A DNA stretch of 64,000 bases. Origin: Lachnospiraceae bacterium (GTDB taxonomy: Bacteria > Bacillota > Clostridia > Lachnospirales > Lachnospiraceae). Both the position numbers and the translations under genes were made by a program. The stretch lies in contig JAFUKJ010000056.1 in NCBI GenBank assembly GCA_017467805.1, positions 19,889 through 83,888 on the forward strand, in the 5' to 3' direction. Of this stretch, positions 8,806 through 17,584 are shown piece by piece (position 1 is the first letter of the stretch; every line of letters starts with the position of its first letter). A model generated the notes under the pieces. The model saw nothing but the letters and a program-made list of their open reading frames with translations, searched no databases and was not told the DNA's origin.

Positions 8806-9744
8806 TTAATTATCGCTAAACAAAGGAGTTGATAAATATCTGTCACCTGAATCAGGAAGTAAAGCAACAATTGTCTTTCCCTTATTCTCTGGACGAGCTG
8901 CTAAGATAGATGCTGCCTTTAGGGCTGCTCCTGAAGAGATACCTACAAGAATACCCTCACTTACAGCAAAGTTTCTTCCCTCTGCAAATGCATCTTCATT
9001 CTCAATTGTAATAACTTCATCATAAACACTTGTATTCAAGGTAGCTGGAACAAAGCCTGCGCCAATTCCCTGAATCTTATGTGGTCCAGGCGTTCCTGTA
9101 GATAATACAGGGCTTCCTGCCGGCTCTACTGCAACAACCTTAACATTTGGATTCTGCTCCTTTAAGTATTCTCCAACACCTGAAATTGTTCCGCCTGTAC
9201 CAACACCAGCAACAAAAATATCTACCTTTCCATCTGTCTGCTCCCAGATTTCTGGTCCTGTTGTTGCCTTATGCACTGCAGGATTAGCAGGATTTACAAA
9301 CTGTCCTAAGATTACAGCACCTGGAATTGCTTCTTTGAGTTCTTCTGCCTTAGCAATGGCTCCCTTCATACCCTTTGCTCCCTCTGTCAGGTATAGCTCT
9401 GCGCCGTATGCCTTTAAGAGATTTCTTCTTTCTACACTCATCGTGTCAGGTAATGTAAGAATCGCTCTATATCCCTTTGCTGCTGCAACTGCTGCCAAAC
9501 CAATACCTGTATTTCCTGAGGTTGGCTCAATGATTGTTGCTCCCGGCTTTATGATTCCCTTCTTCTCTGCATCTTCAATCATTGCCTGTGCAATTCTATC
9601 CTTTACAGAGCCTGCAGGGTTCAAATATTCAAGCTTTGCAAGAATGGTAGCCTCTGTTGCTCCAACCTTCTTTGAATACTGATTCAGCTTTAAAATTGGT
9701 GTACCTCCGATTAATTCTAATGAACTTTCCTTAATTTTACTCAT
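8806..9744 (-). CDS. cysK: Cysteine synthase A (copy 1)
   Basis: 312 residues. A PLP enzyme that makes cysteine from O-acetylserine and sulfide. The PLP lysine is in [10 protein letters not shown] and the phosphate/substrate loop is TSGNTGIGL; the glycine-rich [10 protein letters not shown] and the C-terminal [10 protein letters not shown] are intact. AGGAGG precedes the ATG. It shares most of its sequence with the second copy at 16427-17368; differences are scattered conservative changes. It sits 34 nt after malY-like and 34 nt before an ABC permease in unit A. Confidence 0.95.
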   Translation of the reverse strand: MSKIKESSLELIGGTPILKLNQYSKKVGATEATILAKLEYLNPAGSVKDRIAQAMIEDAEKKGIIKPGATIIEPTSGNTGIGLAAVAAAKGYRAILTLPDTMSVERRNLLKAYGAELYLTEGAKGMKGAIAKAEELKEAIPGAVILGQFVNPANPAVHKATTGPEIWEQTDGKVDIFVAGVGTGGTISGVGEYLKEQNPNVKVVAVEPAGSPVLSTGTPGPHKIQGIGAGFVPATLNTSVYDEVITIENEDAFAEGRNFAVSEGILVGISSGAALKAASILAARPENKGKTIVALLPDSGDRYLSTPLFSDN

Positions 9745-9778
9745 AATAATATCCTCCTAATAATTAGTAATTTTTTAT

Positions 9779-10963
9779 TTACAGACCTTTCACTGCTTGT
9801 TCAAGTCTTGTTAACGCTTCAACTAATGTCTTCCTTGGGCAAGCTACATTGATTCTCTGGAATCCTTTCCCTGCTGTTCCAAATATCCTGCCACTATCCA
9901 GCCACAGCTTTGCTTTTTTGATAATCAAATCCTCCAATTCATGCTCTGAAAGCTTTAAAGCTTTGAAATCCAACCACAAGAGATAGGTTCCTTCATTCTC
10001 TATTAGTTTTACCTTCTGTAACCTTTCCTGCACAAATTGTTTTGTATAAGCAATATTGTCACTTACATATTGGTGCATCGCCTGATACCATTCTTCGCCA
10101 TGCTCGTATGCTGCCTTTGCTGCCACCAATCCAAGTACATTCAGCTGACTGTAACCCGAAGCTGCAATCTGCTGAGAAAACTTACTTCGCAATTTCTGAT
10201 TCGGAATAAGAATATTAGAAACCTGTAAACCTGCTATATTAAAGGTCTTACTCGGTGATGTGGCAATAACACTTATTTCCTCATATTCCTTCTTCAGATT
10301 TGCAAATACCTGATGCTTACCACTAAATACGAAATCTGCGTGAATCTCATCGCATACAACAATTACCTGATGCCTGTAACAGATATCTCCCAAACGTATA
10401 AGTTCTTCCTTACTCCACACTCTTCCAACGGGATTATGCGGGTTGCAAAGGATAAACAGTTTAATCTTTTCGCTTATGACTTTTTCCTCGAAATCCTCAA
10501 AATCAATTTGATATCTACCAGAATCATCCTGCACCAATGTGTTACTGACAAGTTTCCTTTCATTATCAATGATTACCTCACTGAATGGATAATATACTGG
10601 CTGCTGAATTAGTACTGCATCTCCCTTTTCGGTAAATGCCTTAACTGCCATCGCTATTGCATATACAATGCCTGGCGTTTTTACCAACCACTTGCTCTCA
10701 ACTTCCCAGTCATGATGCTGTTTCATCCACCGTCTTAGTGCTTCAAAATACTCCTCCTGTACTTCGCTGTATCCGAATATTCCGTGTTCTGTCTGTTGCA
10801 AAATTGCTTCCTGAATATAAGAGGATACCTTAAAATCCATATCTGCTACCCAAAGTGGAAGTAGGTCTTCTGGCATATTTCTCTTTTTTGCAAAATCATA
10901 TTTTAGACTATATGTATTTCTACGATCTATCACAGTGTCAAAATCAAGATTTTTCTCCGCCAT
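9779..10963 (-). CDS. MalY/PatB-family PLP C-S lyase or aminotransferase
   Basis: 394 residues from the ATG at 10963, which has AAGGAGGG about 6 nt upstream; an upstream in-frame start at 11008 lies inside the previous gene and is unsupported. The PLP lysine is in SPSKTFNIAGLQ, with LPLWVADMDF near the N-terminus and CNPHNPVGRVW in the middle, both hallmarks of the MalY/PatB group. Members act as cystathionine beta-lyases or cysteine desulfhydrases. The start overlaps the upstream trans-sulfuration gene by 20 nt. A role in releasing sulfur from cystathionine or related thioethers fits the setting; strict MetC function is not proven. Confidence 0.9.
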   Translation of the reverse strand: MAEKNLDFDTVIDRRNTYSLKYDFAKKRNMPEDLLPLWVADMDFKVSSYIQEAILQQTEHGIFGYSEVQEEYFEALRRWMKQHHDWEVESKWLVKTPGIVYAIAMAVKAFTEKGDAVLIQQPVYYPFSEVIIDNERKLVSNTLVQDDSGRYQIDFEDFEEKVISEKIKLFILCNPHNPVGRVWSKEELIRLGDICYRHQVIVVCDEIHADFVFSGKHQVFANLKKEYEEISVIATSPSKTFNIAGLQVSNILIPNQKLRSKFSQQIAASGYSQLNVLGLVAAKAAYEHGEEWYQAMHQYVSDNIAYTKQFVQERLQKVKLIENEGTYLLWLDFKALKLSEHELEDLIIKKAKLWLDSGRIFGTAGKGFQRINVACPRKTLVEALTRLEQAVKGL

Positions 10964-12119
10964 AACACTCCCTCCTTGCTTCTTCAAACACTCTCTCAAA
11001 TTCAGCAATCAAATCCCTGTCTGATTCAATTCCAACCGACAGTCTCAGTACTCTGTCATTGATTCCGTTCTTTTCTAATAAATCCTTTGGAACATCTGCA
11101 TGTGTCTGTGTAATCGGATAAGTAATCAATGTTTCTACACCTCCGAGACTTTCAGCAAACTGTATCAACCGAACATTCTTCAAAATACTTTGTGCAAACT
11201 CTTTATCCTGAACCTCAAAGGTTACCATTGCTCCGAAGCCTCTGCTTTGCAACTTCATCGTCTCGTATCCCGGATGTGTCTCAAGTCCTGGATATACAGT
11301 TCTCTTCACCTCCTTTTGCTGTTCAAGCCAATGAACAATTTCAAATGCATTTTCCTGAGCCTTCTCCATTCTCACGCCCAATGTCTTAATACCTCGTAAG
11401 ATTAACCAACTATCAAAAGGAGGAATACCGGCTCCCGTTGTCTTAATGACAAATCGTAGTTTTTCACTAATCTCCACATCCGAAGTAACCAGGAAACCTG
11501 CCAGTGTGTCATTGTGACCACCAAGATATTTTGTACCGCTATGTACCACGATATCTGCTCCCAAATCCAGCGGATTCTGAAAATACGGTGATAAGAATGT
11601 ATTATCTACAATCAACCAAATTCCATTTTTCTTAGCAATCTCACCAAGTTTTCGAATATCAATTACATTCATCATAGGATTCGTTGGTGTTTCGATATAG
11701 ATTGCTTTTGTATTTGTTTTAATCTCTTTCTCAACATTTTCAACCGTACAATCTGTTTTTGTAACCTCAATTCCATTTTTCTCGCTAATGTTATCAAATA
11801 ATCTGACTGTTCCTCCGTATAAATCCGAATCCACAATCAGATGATCTCCTGGGTGAAACAACTCCATCAAGGTTGCTATGGCAGCCATTCCGCTGGTAAA
11901 TGCCAGTGCATCGATTCCGTTTTCCAAAGCCGCAACCACTTTTTCTAATTGCTCTCTCGTCGGATTCTGAAGTCTACTATAATCATACCCAGTGCTATTT
12001 CCTACACTAGGATGTGCAAAAGTTGCTGTCTGAAAAATCGGAAAGCTGACTGCTCCATATAATTTATCTCTTGATTCATTTTCTAAATGAATACATCGTG
12101 TTAATATATCAATACTCAT
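10944..12119 (-). CDS. Trans-sulfuration PLP enzyme (cystathionine gamma-synthase/gamma-lyase family)
   Basis: 391 residues of the Cys/Met metabolism PLP family. The PLP lysine is in HSGTKYLGGHNDTLAG; YDYSRLQNPTR and YIETPTNPMM are family signatures. Whether it is MetB (gamma-synthase), MccB/MetC-like (lyase) or an O-acetylhomoserine enzyme cannot be fixed from sequence; the neighbours (MalY-like, CysK) favour methionine-to-cysteine conversion or cystathionine turnover. GAGGTG lies 8 nt before the ATG. First gene of unit A, behind the regulatory module at 12151-12247. Confidence 0.9.
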   Translation of the reverse strand: MSIDILTRCIHLENESRDKLYGAVSFPIFQTATFAHPSVGNSTGYDYSRLQNPTREQLEKVVAALENGIDALAFTSGMAAIATLMELFHPGDHLIVDSDLYGGTVRLFDNISEKNGIEVTKTDCTVENVEKEIKTNTKAIYIETPTNPMMNVIDIRKLGEIAKKNGIWLIVDNTFLSPYFQNPLDLGADIVVHSGTKYLGGHNDTLAGFLVTSDVEISEKLRFVIKTTGAGIPPFDSWLILRGIKTLGVRMEKAQENAFEIVHWLEQQKEVKRTVYPGLETHPGYETMKLQSRGFGAMVTFEVQDKEFAQSILKNVRLIQFAESLGGVETLITYPITQTHADVPKDLLEKNGINDRVLRLSVGIESDRDLIAEFERVFEEARRECYGGEKS

Positions 12120-12150
12120 TTACTATTCACCTCATCCATCTGTCATTACC

Positions 12151-12173
12151 ACTTTTCCTATCTGTTTGGTATG
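12151..12173 (-). promoter_or_regulatory. Conserved leader operator, copy 1 (unit A)
   Basis: A 23-bp element (plus strand ACTTTTCCTATCTGTTTGGTATG) in the 5' leader, 31 bp downstream of the putative -10. Nearly identical copies occur at 17415-17437 and 20631-20653. The core approaches the dyad TACC-N5-GGTA, perfect in copy 3. Its place within the transcribed leader suggests a repressor site; an Rrf2/CymR-type cysteine repressor is a reasonable candidate, by inference. Confidence 0.6.
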
Positions 12174-12204
12174 AATTAAGAATAACATAACATTTTTCAT
12201 CTGT

Positions 12205-12247
12205 ATAATATTGGTATCCTTTTAATAGTTATAGGCATTACCTATAA
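12205..12247 (-). promoter_or_regulatory. Unit A promoter with LysR-type dyad
   Basis: The perfect dyad TTATAGG-CATTA-CCTATAA (12229-12247) ends 18 bp upstream of a TATTAT -10 (12205-12210). No good -35 is present, as expected for an activator-dependent promoter. LysR-family activators bind such T-N11-A dyads next to -35. The same dyad-to--10 spacing holds at the two sister promoters. Confidence 0.65.
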
Positions 12248-12259
12248 CAGCAACAAAAA

Positions 12260-12287
12260 GGCAGGTACACTATTATATGTACCTGCC
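12260..12287 (-). terminator. Intrinsic terminator after the enolase-superfamily gene
   Basis: 9-bp perfect stem GGCAGGTAC/GTACCTGCC (12260-12268, 12279-12287) followed by TTTTT on the minus strand; it ends unit B just before the unit A control region. Confidence 0.85.
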
Positions 12288-12300
12288 GACTAATACTCAA

Positions 12301-13479
12301 TCACAAGGTAATCTCAAATCGATCCGAATGTTCATATACATATGGCGTAATGTCCACACCGACACCTGGCACCTCCAATGGTTTATAACGACCATTGACT
12401 GGTTGGAAATCAACTGTCACCAGCTCTCTGTATTCATCCAAAAGTGCTTTCTGATGATGCTCATGAATGATGAAATTCGGAATTGCAATTTCGCAGTTTA
12501 CAGCCACTGCCTCTGCAATCGCAGTTCCTGCGACATGAGCCTGAATACCTACATCATAAATGAATGCCATATCACTAATTTTCTTGAATTCAGACACACC
12601 ACCGCAGCTTCCGATGTCTGGCTGTAACAAATCAAGTGAACGATCCTCCAGAAATGGAAGATAACCATATCTGGTATAAATTCTTTCACCTGCTGCTAGC
12701 GGTATATTAATCTTCTCCTTTGCCTGCTTGGTCAGCTTCGGATTTAATGGAGAATTTAACTCTTCATAATATAGGATACGATATTCCTCGATTGCCTTAG
12801 CAAACTCAATACCTGTTGCAGTATCGGTATTACCATGGTTCTCCACAATAATATCTGCCTCGTCACCAATTGCCTCACGAATGGCTTTGACACGTTCTGC
12901 ACCAAGCTGAATCACAGAATAAGGTAGTGATCCTCTAGTCGATTCAATCGTATTTCCTTCCTTATCTACAGTAAGTACATCTACTTTGATACAATCATAG
13001 CCTTCTTTAACTGCTTTCAACGCCTGTGCTGCATAATCCTCTGTCTTGGTCAACAATCTTCGCTCAGGCTCATTCCATGTAAACTGTATCTGTGAAGCAT
13101 AAACACGAAGAGTATCCTGCACCTTACCTCCCAATAACTTATACAACGGAACTCCTAATGCCTTTGCTTTAATATCCCAAAGAGCAATATCAATTGCGCT
13201 GATACCTGAAAAAATAACCGTTCCTCCGCCTTGTCCCCAGAAGGTTTTAGTGAGAATATCATTCCATATCTTTTCTGTGTCAAAAGGATCTCTTCCCAAC
13301 ACATATTTTGCATAATCCTTAATGATTGCTGCTCCCGCATGCCCAGCTGCGCCATATGCAAGACCTACCTCACCAAGTCCGTAAATACCTTCATCGGTAT
13401 CCACTTTTATAATGATTGGTCTCTGTCCAGTACTCTTTCTTGTATGTACATGAAATACTTCTATCTTTGTAACCTTCAT
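12301..13479 (-). CDS. Enolase-superfamily (mandelate racemase/muconate lactonising type) enzyme, probably an acid-sugar dehydratase
   Basis: 392 residues. The N-terminal capping domain (1-125) is followed by a TIM barrel. Candidate active-site residues are seen in order: Lys in DCIKVDV, metal ligands in ENHGNTD, YYEELNSP and AAGERIY, then QPDIGSCGG and His in QAHVAGT. The layout resembles the galactonate/mannonate dehydratase branch; the exact substrate is unknown. A strong AGGAGG precedes the ATG. It is the last gene of unit B, 11 nt after an SsuB-like ATPase, so its substrate is plausibly what that importer brings in. Pairing of this family with a sulfonate-type importer is unusual. Confidence 0.8.
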   Translation of the reverse strand: MKVTKIEVFHVHTRKSTGQRPIIIKVDTDEGIYGLGEVGLAYGAAGHAGAAIIKDYAKYVLGRDPFDTEKIWNDILTKTFWGQGGGTVIFSGISAIDIALWDIKAKALGVPLYKLLGGKVQDTLRVYASQIQFTWNEPERRLLTKTEDYAAQALKAVKEGYDCIKVDVLTVDKEGNTIESTRGSLPYSVIQLGAERVKAIREAIGDEADIIVENHGNTDTATGIEFAKAIEEYRILYYEELNSPLNPKLTKQAKEKINIPLAAGERIYTRYGYLPFLEDRSLDLLQPDIGSCGGVSEFKKISDMAFIYDVGIQAHVAGTAIAEAVAVNCEIAIPNFIIHEHHQKALLDEYRELVTVDFQPVNGRYKPLEVPGVGVDITPYVYEHSDRFEITL

Positions 13480-13490
13480 CTTACTCCTCC

Positions 13491-14243
13491 TTATATGTTA
13501 AAGCTGTCCGCACCTTCCAAACTCTCATTCTGCTCCAACAGTCTGCTTAAAATCTTATTCTCAAAGTAGGCAAAGCTGGAATCACGCTTTCTCGGACGTG
13601 CTAAAGCTATGCGCTCATCCATTGTAATCTCGCCATTTTCAATCAGAATAACCCTATCAGCCAAATAGATTGCCTCACTTACGTCATGGGTAACAAGAAT
13701 TGCAGTAAACCTCTTTTCCTTCCATAAATTTTCAATCAACACTTGCATTTCAATTCTGGTTAATGCATCCAATGCACCTAATGGTTCATCCAATAGCAGA
13801 ACCTTTGGATCTGAAGATAATGCTCTTGCCAAAGATACTCTCTGCTTCTGACCACCCGAAAGAGTCCCAGGCCACTCATCCGCCTTATCTTCCAGTTTTA
13901 CAGACTTCAGAGCTTCAATTGCTACTTCTTTACTCTTTTTCTCAGATACCAGAGCTATATTCTTCCATACTCTTTGCCATGGCAATAATCTTGCCTCTTG
14001 AAAGAGAAACTTTACGCCTGCTTGTTCCGCCGGATTTTGCTCATCTATAATATCAATAGCTCCTCCTGTAACAGTATCCAGTCCGCATATCAGTCGTAAC
14101 AGAGTACTCTTTCCACAACCACTCTTACCAACAATGGCTACAAATTCGCCCTCTTTAATCTCTATATTAATATCCTTCAGTACTTTCGTAGTTCCGAAGC
14201 TTTTTTCTACATTTTTTACACTAATTGCATATCCCTGTGACAT
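13491..14243 (-). CDS. SsuB-like ABC importer ATPase (unit B)
   Basis: 250 residues: Walker A GKSGCGKST, signature LSGGQ, Walker B VLLLDEPLGALD, switch His in VTHDVSEA. It belongs to the aliphatic sulfonate/nitrate/taurine ATPase class. The start touches the permease stop at 14243, and the ribosome binding site GGAG lies within the permease 3' end, so the two are coupled. The C-terminal extension after ARPRKRD is short and typical of SsuB. Confidence 0.9.
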   Translation of the reverse strand: MSQGYAISVKNVEKSFGTTKVLKDINIEIKEGEFVAIVGKSGCGKSTLLRLICGLDTVTGGAIDIIDEQNPAEQAGVKFLFQEARLLPWQRVWKNIALVSEKKSKEVAIEALKSVKLEDKADEWPGTLSGGQKQRVSLARALSSDPKVLLLDEPLGALDALTRIEMQVLIENLWKEKRFTAILVTHDVSEAIYLADRVILIENGEITMDERIALARPRKRDSSFAYFENKILSRLLEQNESLEGADSFNI

Positions 14244-15031
14244 CAGCTTCTCCTTTCCGTACTATAACGCCATTTCAACAGCTTTCTTTCCAAAAATGTC
14301 GTAACGATATCTGACAGCGAACCTAGAATTGCATATAGAATTAATCCCAAAACAATGATATCCATCAGCATAAATTCTCTTGCATTGGTTACCATATAAC
14401 CAATTCCAGACTTGGCTGCCACCTGCTCTGCCACAATCAGAATGACCCACATTCTACCCAACGACTGCTTTAAACCAATCATAATGGAAGGTAAAGCTCC
14501 CGGAAAAATAACGTGTAAATACAAATCCTTATTCTTGATTCCATACACTTTTGACATTTCAATCAAGCCGCTATCAATATAACGAATACCTGAATAGGTA
14601 TTCAGATAAATTGGAAAGAAGGTACCAATCGCAATCAGAATCGTCTTGGTCGTTTCTCCAATGCCAAACCATACTAGAATCAAAGGCATCATTGCCAGAT
14701 ATGGCACATTACGCACCATCTGAATGGGGTTATTCAGCAAATGATCTATCTTCCTAGAAATCCCATTGATTACTCCCAAGGTAAAGCCAATAGCTCCACC
14801 CCAGAATAATCCTTTAAAGGCTCTAAATGTACTTATTTTAATATTTTCCCAAAGTGTACCATCCTTCAACAAGCGAAGGAATCCCTTCCATACCTGCTCA
14901 ATGGTTGGCAACAAACTGTTCGAACTACTTTGTGTTGTTCCCCATATAGCCCATAGGATGACTACTACTACCGGAATAATCCAGGCTGCCAGTTTATTGC
15001 TCCACACGGGAAGCTTCCTTGTTTTCTCCAT
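14243..15031 (-). CDS. SsuC-like ABC importer permease (unit B)
   Basis: 262 residues with six predicted transmembrane helices. The coupling motif EMSKVYGIKNKDLYLHVIFPGALP and the C-terminal MVTNAREFMLMDIIV pattern are those of SsuC/TauC permeases. Unlike the unit A permease it has no added N-terminal helices. GAGGAG is upstream of the ATG, 23 nt after the binding-protein gene. Confidence 0.9.
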   Translation of the reverse strand: MEKTRKLPVWSNKLAAWIIPVVVVILWAIWGTTQSSSNSLLPTIEQVWKGFLRLLKDGTLWENIKISTFRAFKGLFWGGAIGFTLGVINGISRKIDHLLNNPIQMVRNVPYLAMMPLILVWFGIGETTKTILIAIGTFFPIYLNTYSGIRYIDSGLIEMSKVYGIKNKDLYLHVIFPGALPSIMIGLKQSLGRMWVILIVAEQVAAKSGIGYMVTNAREFMLMDIIVLGLILYAILGSLSDIVTTFLERKLLKWRYSTERRS

Positions 15032-15054
15032 AACTACTCCTCATCTATCATTAC

Positions 15055-16143
15055 TTAATCATATTGTGTAAATGCACTTACCGCATCAACAAAGGAAAGA
15101 TCAAAGAATTCCTCTGTATTCACATGCTGCTCTAAAAGTCCAAGACCTTCAAAGGTGTCTGCAATATCCTGTTCATCAGCAATTACTGCATCTGTAATAG
15201 GCTTGCACGCATAAATCTTATCTGTGTTCTCTTCCTCAAACTGCTTCAAATAATCTGCAACCTCCATGTTAATCGTTGGTGCATAATACGCAGCCCACTC
15301 CTCTGGGTTCTGCCTAGCCCACTCATGTGCCTCATGCCATCTTTCTAACCAATCCTCAATTGCTGCATGATAAGCCTCATTTTCAATTGCTGCCGGAGTG
15401 GCATAGAAGAGATAGTTTCCTGATAAAATATCCTGTGCACTCTCTAAAGTAGTTGCTCCCTTTTCCTTAGCTGAAGTGATAGAATTACCATAGCTTGCAA
15501 AAGCCTCAACCTCGCCGGTAAGCACTGCTGTCAGACCATCTGAAGTAGTCAGTGGTTGCGCATCGACATCACTCCATTCCAAACCAGCCTCTGTTAACAT
15601 TTTAGATAGAAAATAATTAGCTGTAGTATTCTTCACATAACCAACCTTCTTACCCTTAAGGTCTGCTACTGTTTGAATCTCTGAGCCAGGTCCTACAATC
15701 AGCTCCTGATTCAGTGTAGAACCATATCTAACTGCAATAACCTTAAAATTACCACCATTATTGGCTAAGGATGCTGATAATGGGGGAATCTGACTACCTG
15801 CTCCCAAGTCAATCTGGTTTGCAGCCAAAGCCTCCATTACCAAGTTTCCACCCTGCATAATCGTGAATTCCACGTTATAAGGCGTATCATCCAATCCTGC
15901 TGCTTCAACTACAACATGACCATTTAATCCACTCGCAGCTGCAATTCGTAATGTCACTCCTGATACATCTACTGTCTTTCCATCATGTGTTGTAACTGTT
16001 TTTCCTGCATCCTCCGTTGCTACCTGTGTGCGTTCTCCTGCTTTAACTTGTGCTGTAGCATCCTGTGATGCGACTGACGCACAACCTACCAATCCCATAA
16101 CAGATATTAATGCTACACTAATTACCAATCTAAATTTTTTCAT
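15055..16143 (-). CDS. SsuA-like ABC substrate-binding lipoprotein (unit B)
   Basis: 362 residues with a lipoprotein signal (GLVGCAS lipobox). After a low-complexity linker (about 25-60), the binding fold shows NVEFTIMQGGNLVMEALAA, IDLGAGSQIPP and VADLKGKKVGYV, matching the aliphatic sulfonate binding family. The mature domain has one cysteine, in contrast with the unit A binding protein. AGAGGAG lies upstream of the ATG. The gene follows the yezD-like gene and its hairpin; I saw no convincing separate promoter in the 68-bp gap, so some read-through is likely. Confidence 0.87.
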   Translation of the reverse strand: MKKFRLVISVALISVMGLVGCASVASQDATAQVKAGERTQVATEDAGKTVTTHDGKTVDVSGVTLRIAAASGLNGHVVVEAAGLDDTPYNVEFTIMQGGNLVMEALAANQIDLGAGSQIPPLSASLANNGGNFKVIAVRYGSTLNQELIVGPGSEIQTVADLKGKKVGYVKNTTANYFLSKMLTEAGLEWSDVDAQPLTTSDGLTAVLTGEVEAFASYGNSITSAKEKGATTLESAQDILSGNYLFYATPAAIENEAYHAAIEDWLERWHEAHEWARQNPEEWAAYYAPTINMEVADYLKQFEEENTDKIYACKPITDAVIADEQDIADTFEGLGLLEQHVNTEEFFDLSFVDAVSAFTQYD

Positions 16144-16211
16144 TTTCTTCTCCTCTTTATTTCATCCTCTAATATTTTCTACATATCCCTATCTTGTAAT
16201 ATCCCAAAGCA

Positions 16212-16260
16212 AAAACCAGAGGTTCTGCAAAATTTTTCATTCTACAAAACCTCTGGTTTT
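16212..16260 (-). terminator. Hairpin terminator or attenuator after the YezD-like gene
   Basis: 13-bp perfect stem (16212-16224 with 16248-16260) and a T-run on the minus strand. It separates cysK2-yezD from the importer genes downstream, so it could set a lower expression level for them. Confidence 0.75.
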
Positions 16261-16264
16261 CCAG

Positions 16265-16408
16265 TCAGTTTTTTATTCTATATTTCTCATTTTTCTCTAT
16301 TTGAATTACTTTACCATCCTGAACTACAATGGATATGGTTCCAAATTTTATCTCATCAACAAATTGCTTTATGATATTAAGATAGTCGTCCTCTTTCTTG
16401 TCTCCCAC
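16265..16408 (-). CDS. YezD-like (DUF2292) small protein
   Basis: 47 codons read directly from the sequence: GTG start at 16408, stop at 16265-16267, 18 nt after cysK2. The middle reads IKFGTISIVVQDGKVIQIEK, closely matching the DUF2292/YezD pattern of a short N-terminal helix, [RK][FY]GS[VI] and a beta-hairpin ending QIE(K/R). Family members are small proteins of unknown function found beside sulfur assimilation genes. A GAGGG about 8 nt upstream supports the GTG. The hairpin at 16212-16260 follows at once, so cysK2-yezD may form a bicistron. Confidence 0.75.
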   Translation of the reverse strand: MGDKKEDDYLNIIKQFVDEIKFGTISIVVQDGKVIQIEKNEKYRIKN

Positions 16409-16426
16409 CAGTAATCCCTCACTTTA

Positions 16427-17368
16427 TTACACTTCACTATTAAATAGTGCTGTCGAAAGATATCTATCACCTGAATCAGGAAGCAATGCAACAATTGTCT
16501 TTCCCTTATTCTCTGGACGAGCTGCTAAGATAGATGCTGCCTTTAGCGCTGCTCCTGAAGAGATACCTACAAGAATACCCTCACTTACAGCAAAGTTTCT
16601 TCCCTCTGCAAATGCATCTTCATTCTCAATTGTGATAATTTCATCATAGATATTTGTATTTAAAGTAGCTGGAACAAAGCCTGCACCGATTCCCTGAATC
16701 TTATGTGGTCCAGGTGTTCCTGTTGATAATACAGGGCTTCCTGCTGGTTCTACTGCAACAATCTTTACATTTGGATTCTTTTCCTTAAGATATTCGCCAA
16801 CACCTGAAATTGTTCCACCTGTACCAACACCTGCTACAAAGATATCTACCTTTCCATCTGTCTGATCCCAAATCTCTGGACCTGTTGTTGCCTTATGTAC
16901 TGCAGGGTTGGCAGGATTTACAAACTGTCCTAGGATAACTGCACCTTCAATTTCTTCCTTTAATTCCTCAGCCTTGGCAATGGCACCCTTCATACCCTTT
17001 GCACCCTCTGTTAAGTACAGCTCTGCGCCATATGCCTTTAAAAGATTTCTTCTTTCAACACTCATGGTATCTGGTAATGTAAGGATTGCTCTATATCCCT
17101 TTGCTGCTGCTACTGCTGCCAAACCAATACCTGTATTTCCTGATGTAGGCTCAATGATTGTTGCTCCCGGCTTTAAGATTCCCTTCTTCTCTGCATCTTC
17201 AATCATTGCCTGTGCAATTCTGTCCTTAACTGATCCTGCTGGATTTAAATACTCAAGCTTTGCAAGAATTGTAGCCTCTGTTGCTCCAACCTTCTTTGAA
17301 TACTGATTAAGCTTTAAAATCGGTGTACCTCCGATTAACTCTAATGCACTTTCCTTAATTTTACTCAT
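16427..17368 (-). CDS. cysK: Cysteine synthase A (copy 2)
   Basis: 313 residues from the ATG at 17368 (AAGGAGG upstream); a longer frame to 17452 reads back into the leader and has no ribosome binding site. Same PLP lysine ([10 protein letters not shown]), TSGNTG loop and glycine-rich loop as copy 1, with only scattered substitutions and a slightly different C-terminus (ALFNSEV instead of PLFSDN). It is the first gene of unit B and sits behind regulatory copy 2. Two near-identical cysteine synthases 7 kb apart under the same control module point to recent duplication or gene conversion. Confidence 0.95.
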   Translation of the reverse strand: MSKIKESALELIGGTPILKLNQYSKKVGATEATILAKLEYLNPAGSVKDRIAQAMIEDAEKKGILKPGATIIEPTSGNTGIGLAAVAAAKGYRAILTLPDTMSVERRNLLKAYGAELYLTEGAKGMKGAIAKAEELKEEIEGAVILGQFVNPANPAVHKATTGPEIWDQTDGKVDIFVAGVGTGGTISGVGEYLKEKNPNVKIVAVEPAGSPVLSTGTPGPHKIQGIGAGFVPATLNTNIYDEIITIENEDAFAEGRNFAVSEGILVGISSGAALKAASILAARPENKGKTIVALLPDSGDRYLSTALFNSEV

Positions 17369-17414
17369 AATGATATCCTCCTTAAAATAATATATTTCGT
17401 TGTTTTTTATTACC

Positions 17415-17437
17415 GCTTTTCCTATCTGTTTGGTATG
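17415..17437 (-). promoter_or_regulatory. Conserved leader operator, copy 2 (unit B)
   Basis: Same 23-bp leader element as at 12151-12173, differing at one base, and again exactly 31 bp downstream of the putative -10. Confidence 0.6.
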
Positions 17438-17468
17438 AATTAAGAGTATCATAACTTTTCCATTCTGT

Positions 17469-17511
17469 ATAATACAGGTATCCTTTTAATAGTTATAGGC
17501 ATTCTCTATAA
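17469..17511 (-). promoter_or_regulatory. Unit B promoter with LysR-type dyad
   Basis: TATTAT -10 at 17469-17474; dyad TTATAGG-CATTC-TCTATAA at 17493-17511 (one arm position imperfect), 18 bp upstream. Same architecture as units A and C. Confidence 0.62.
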
Positions 17512-17529
17512 CAGCCAGACATAAAAAAA

Positions 17530-17558
17530 TGGACTATTCTATATTGCAGAATAGTCCA
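17530..17558 (-). terminator. Intrinsic terminator after the amino acid importer unit
   Basis: 11-bp perfect stem (17530-17540, 17548-17558), 7-nt loop, then seven T on the minus strand. Confidence 0.88.
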
Positions 17559-17584
17559 TCTTATCACTTCATATTTAATTTTAA

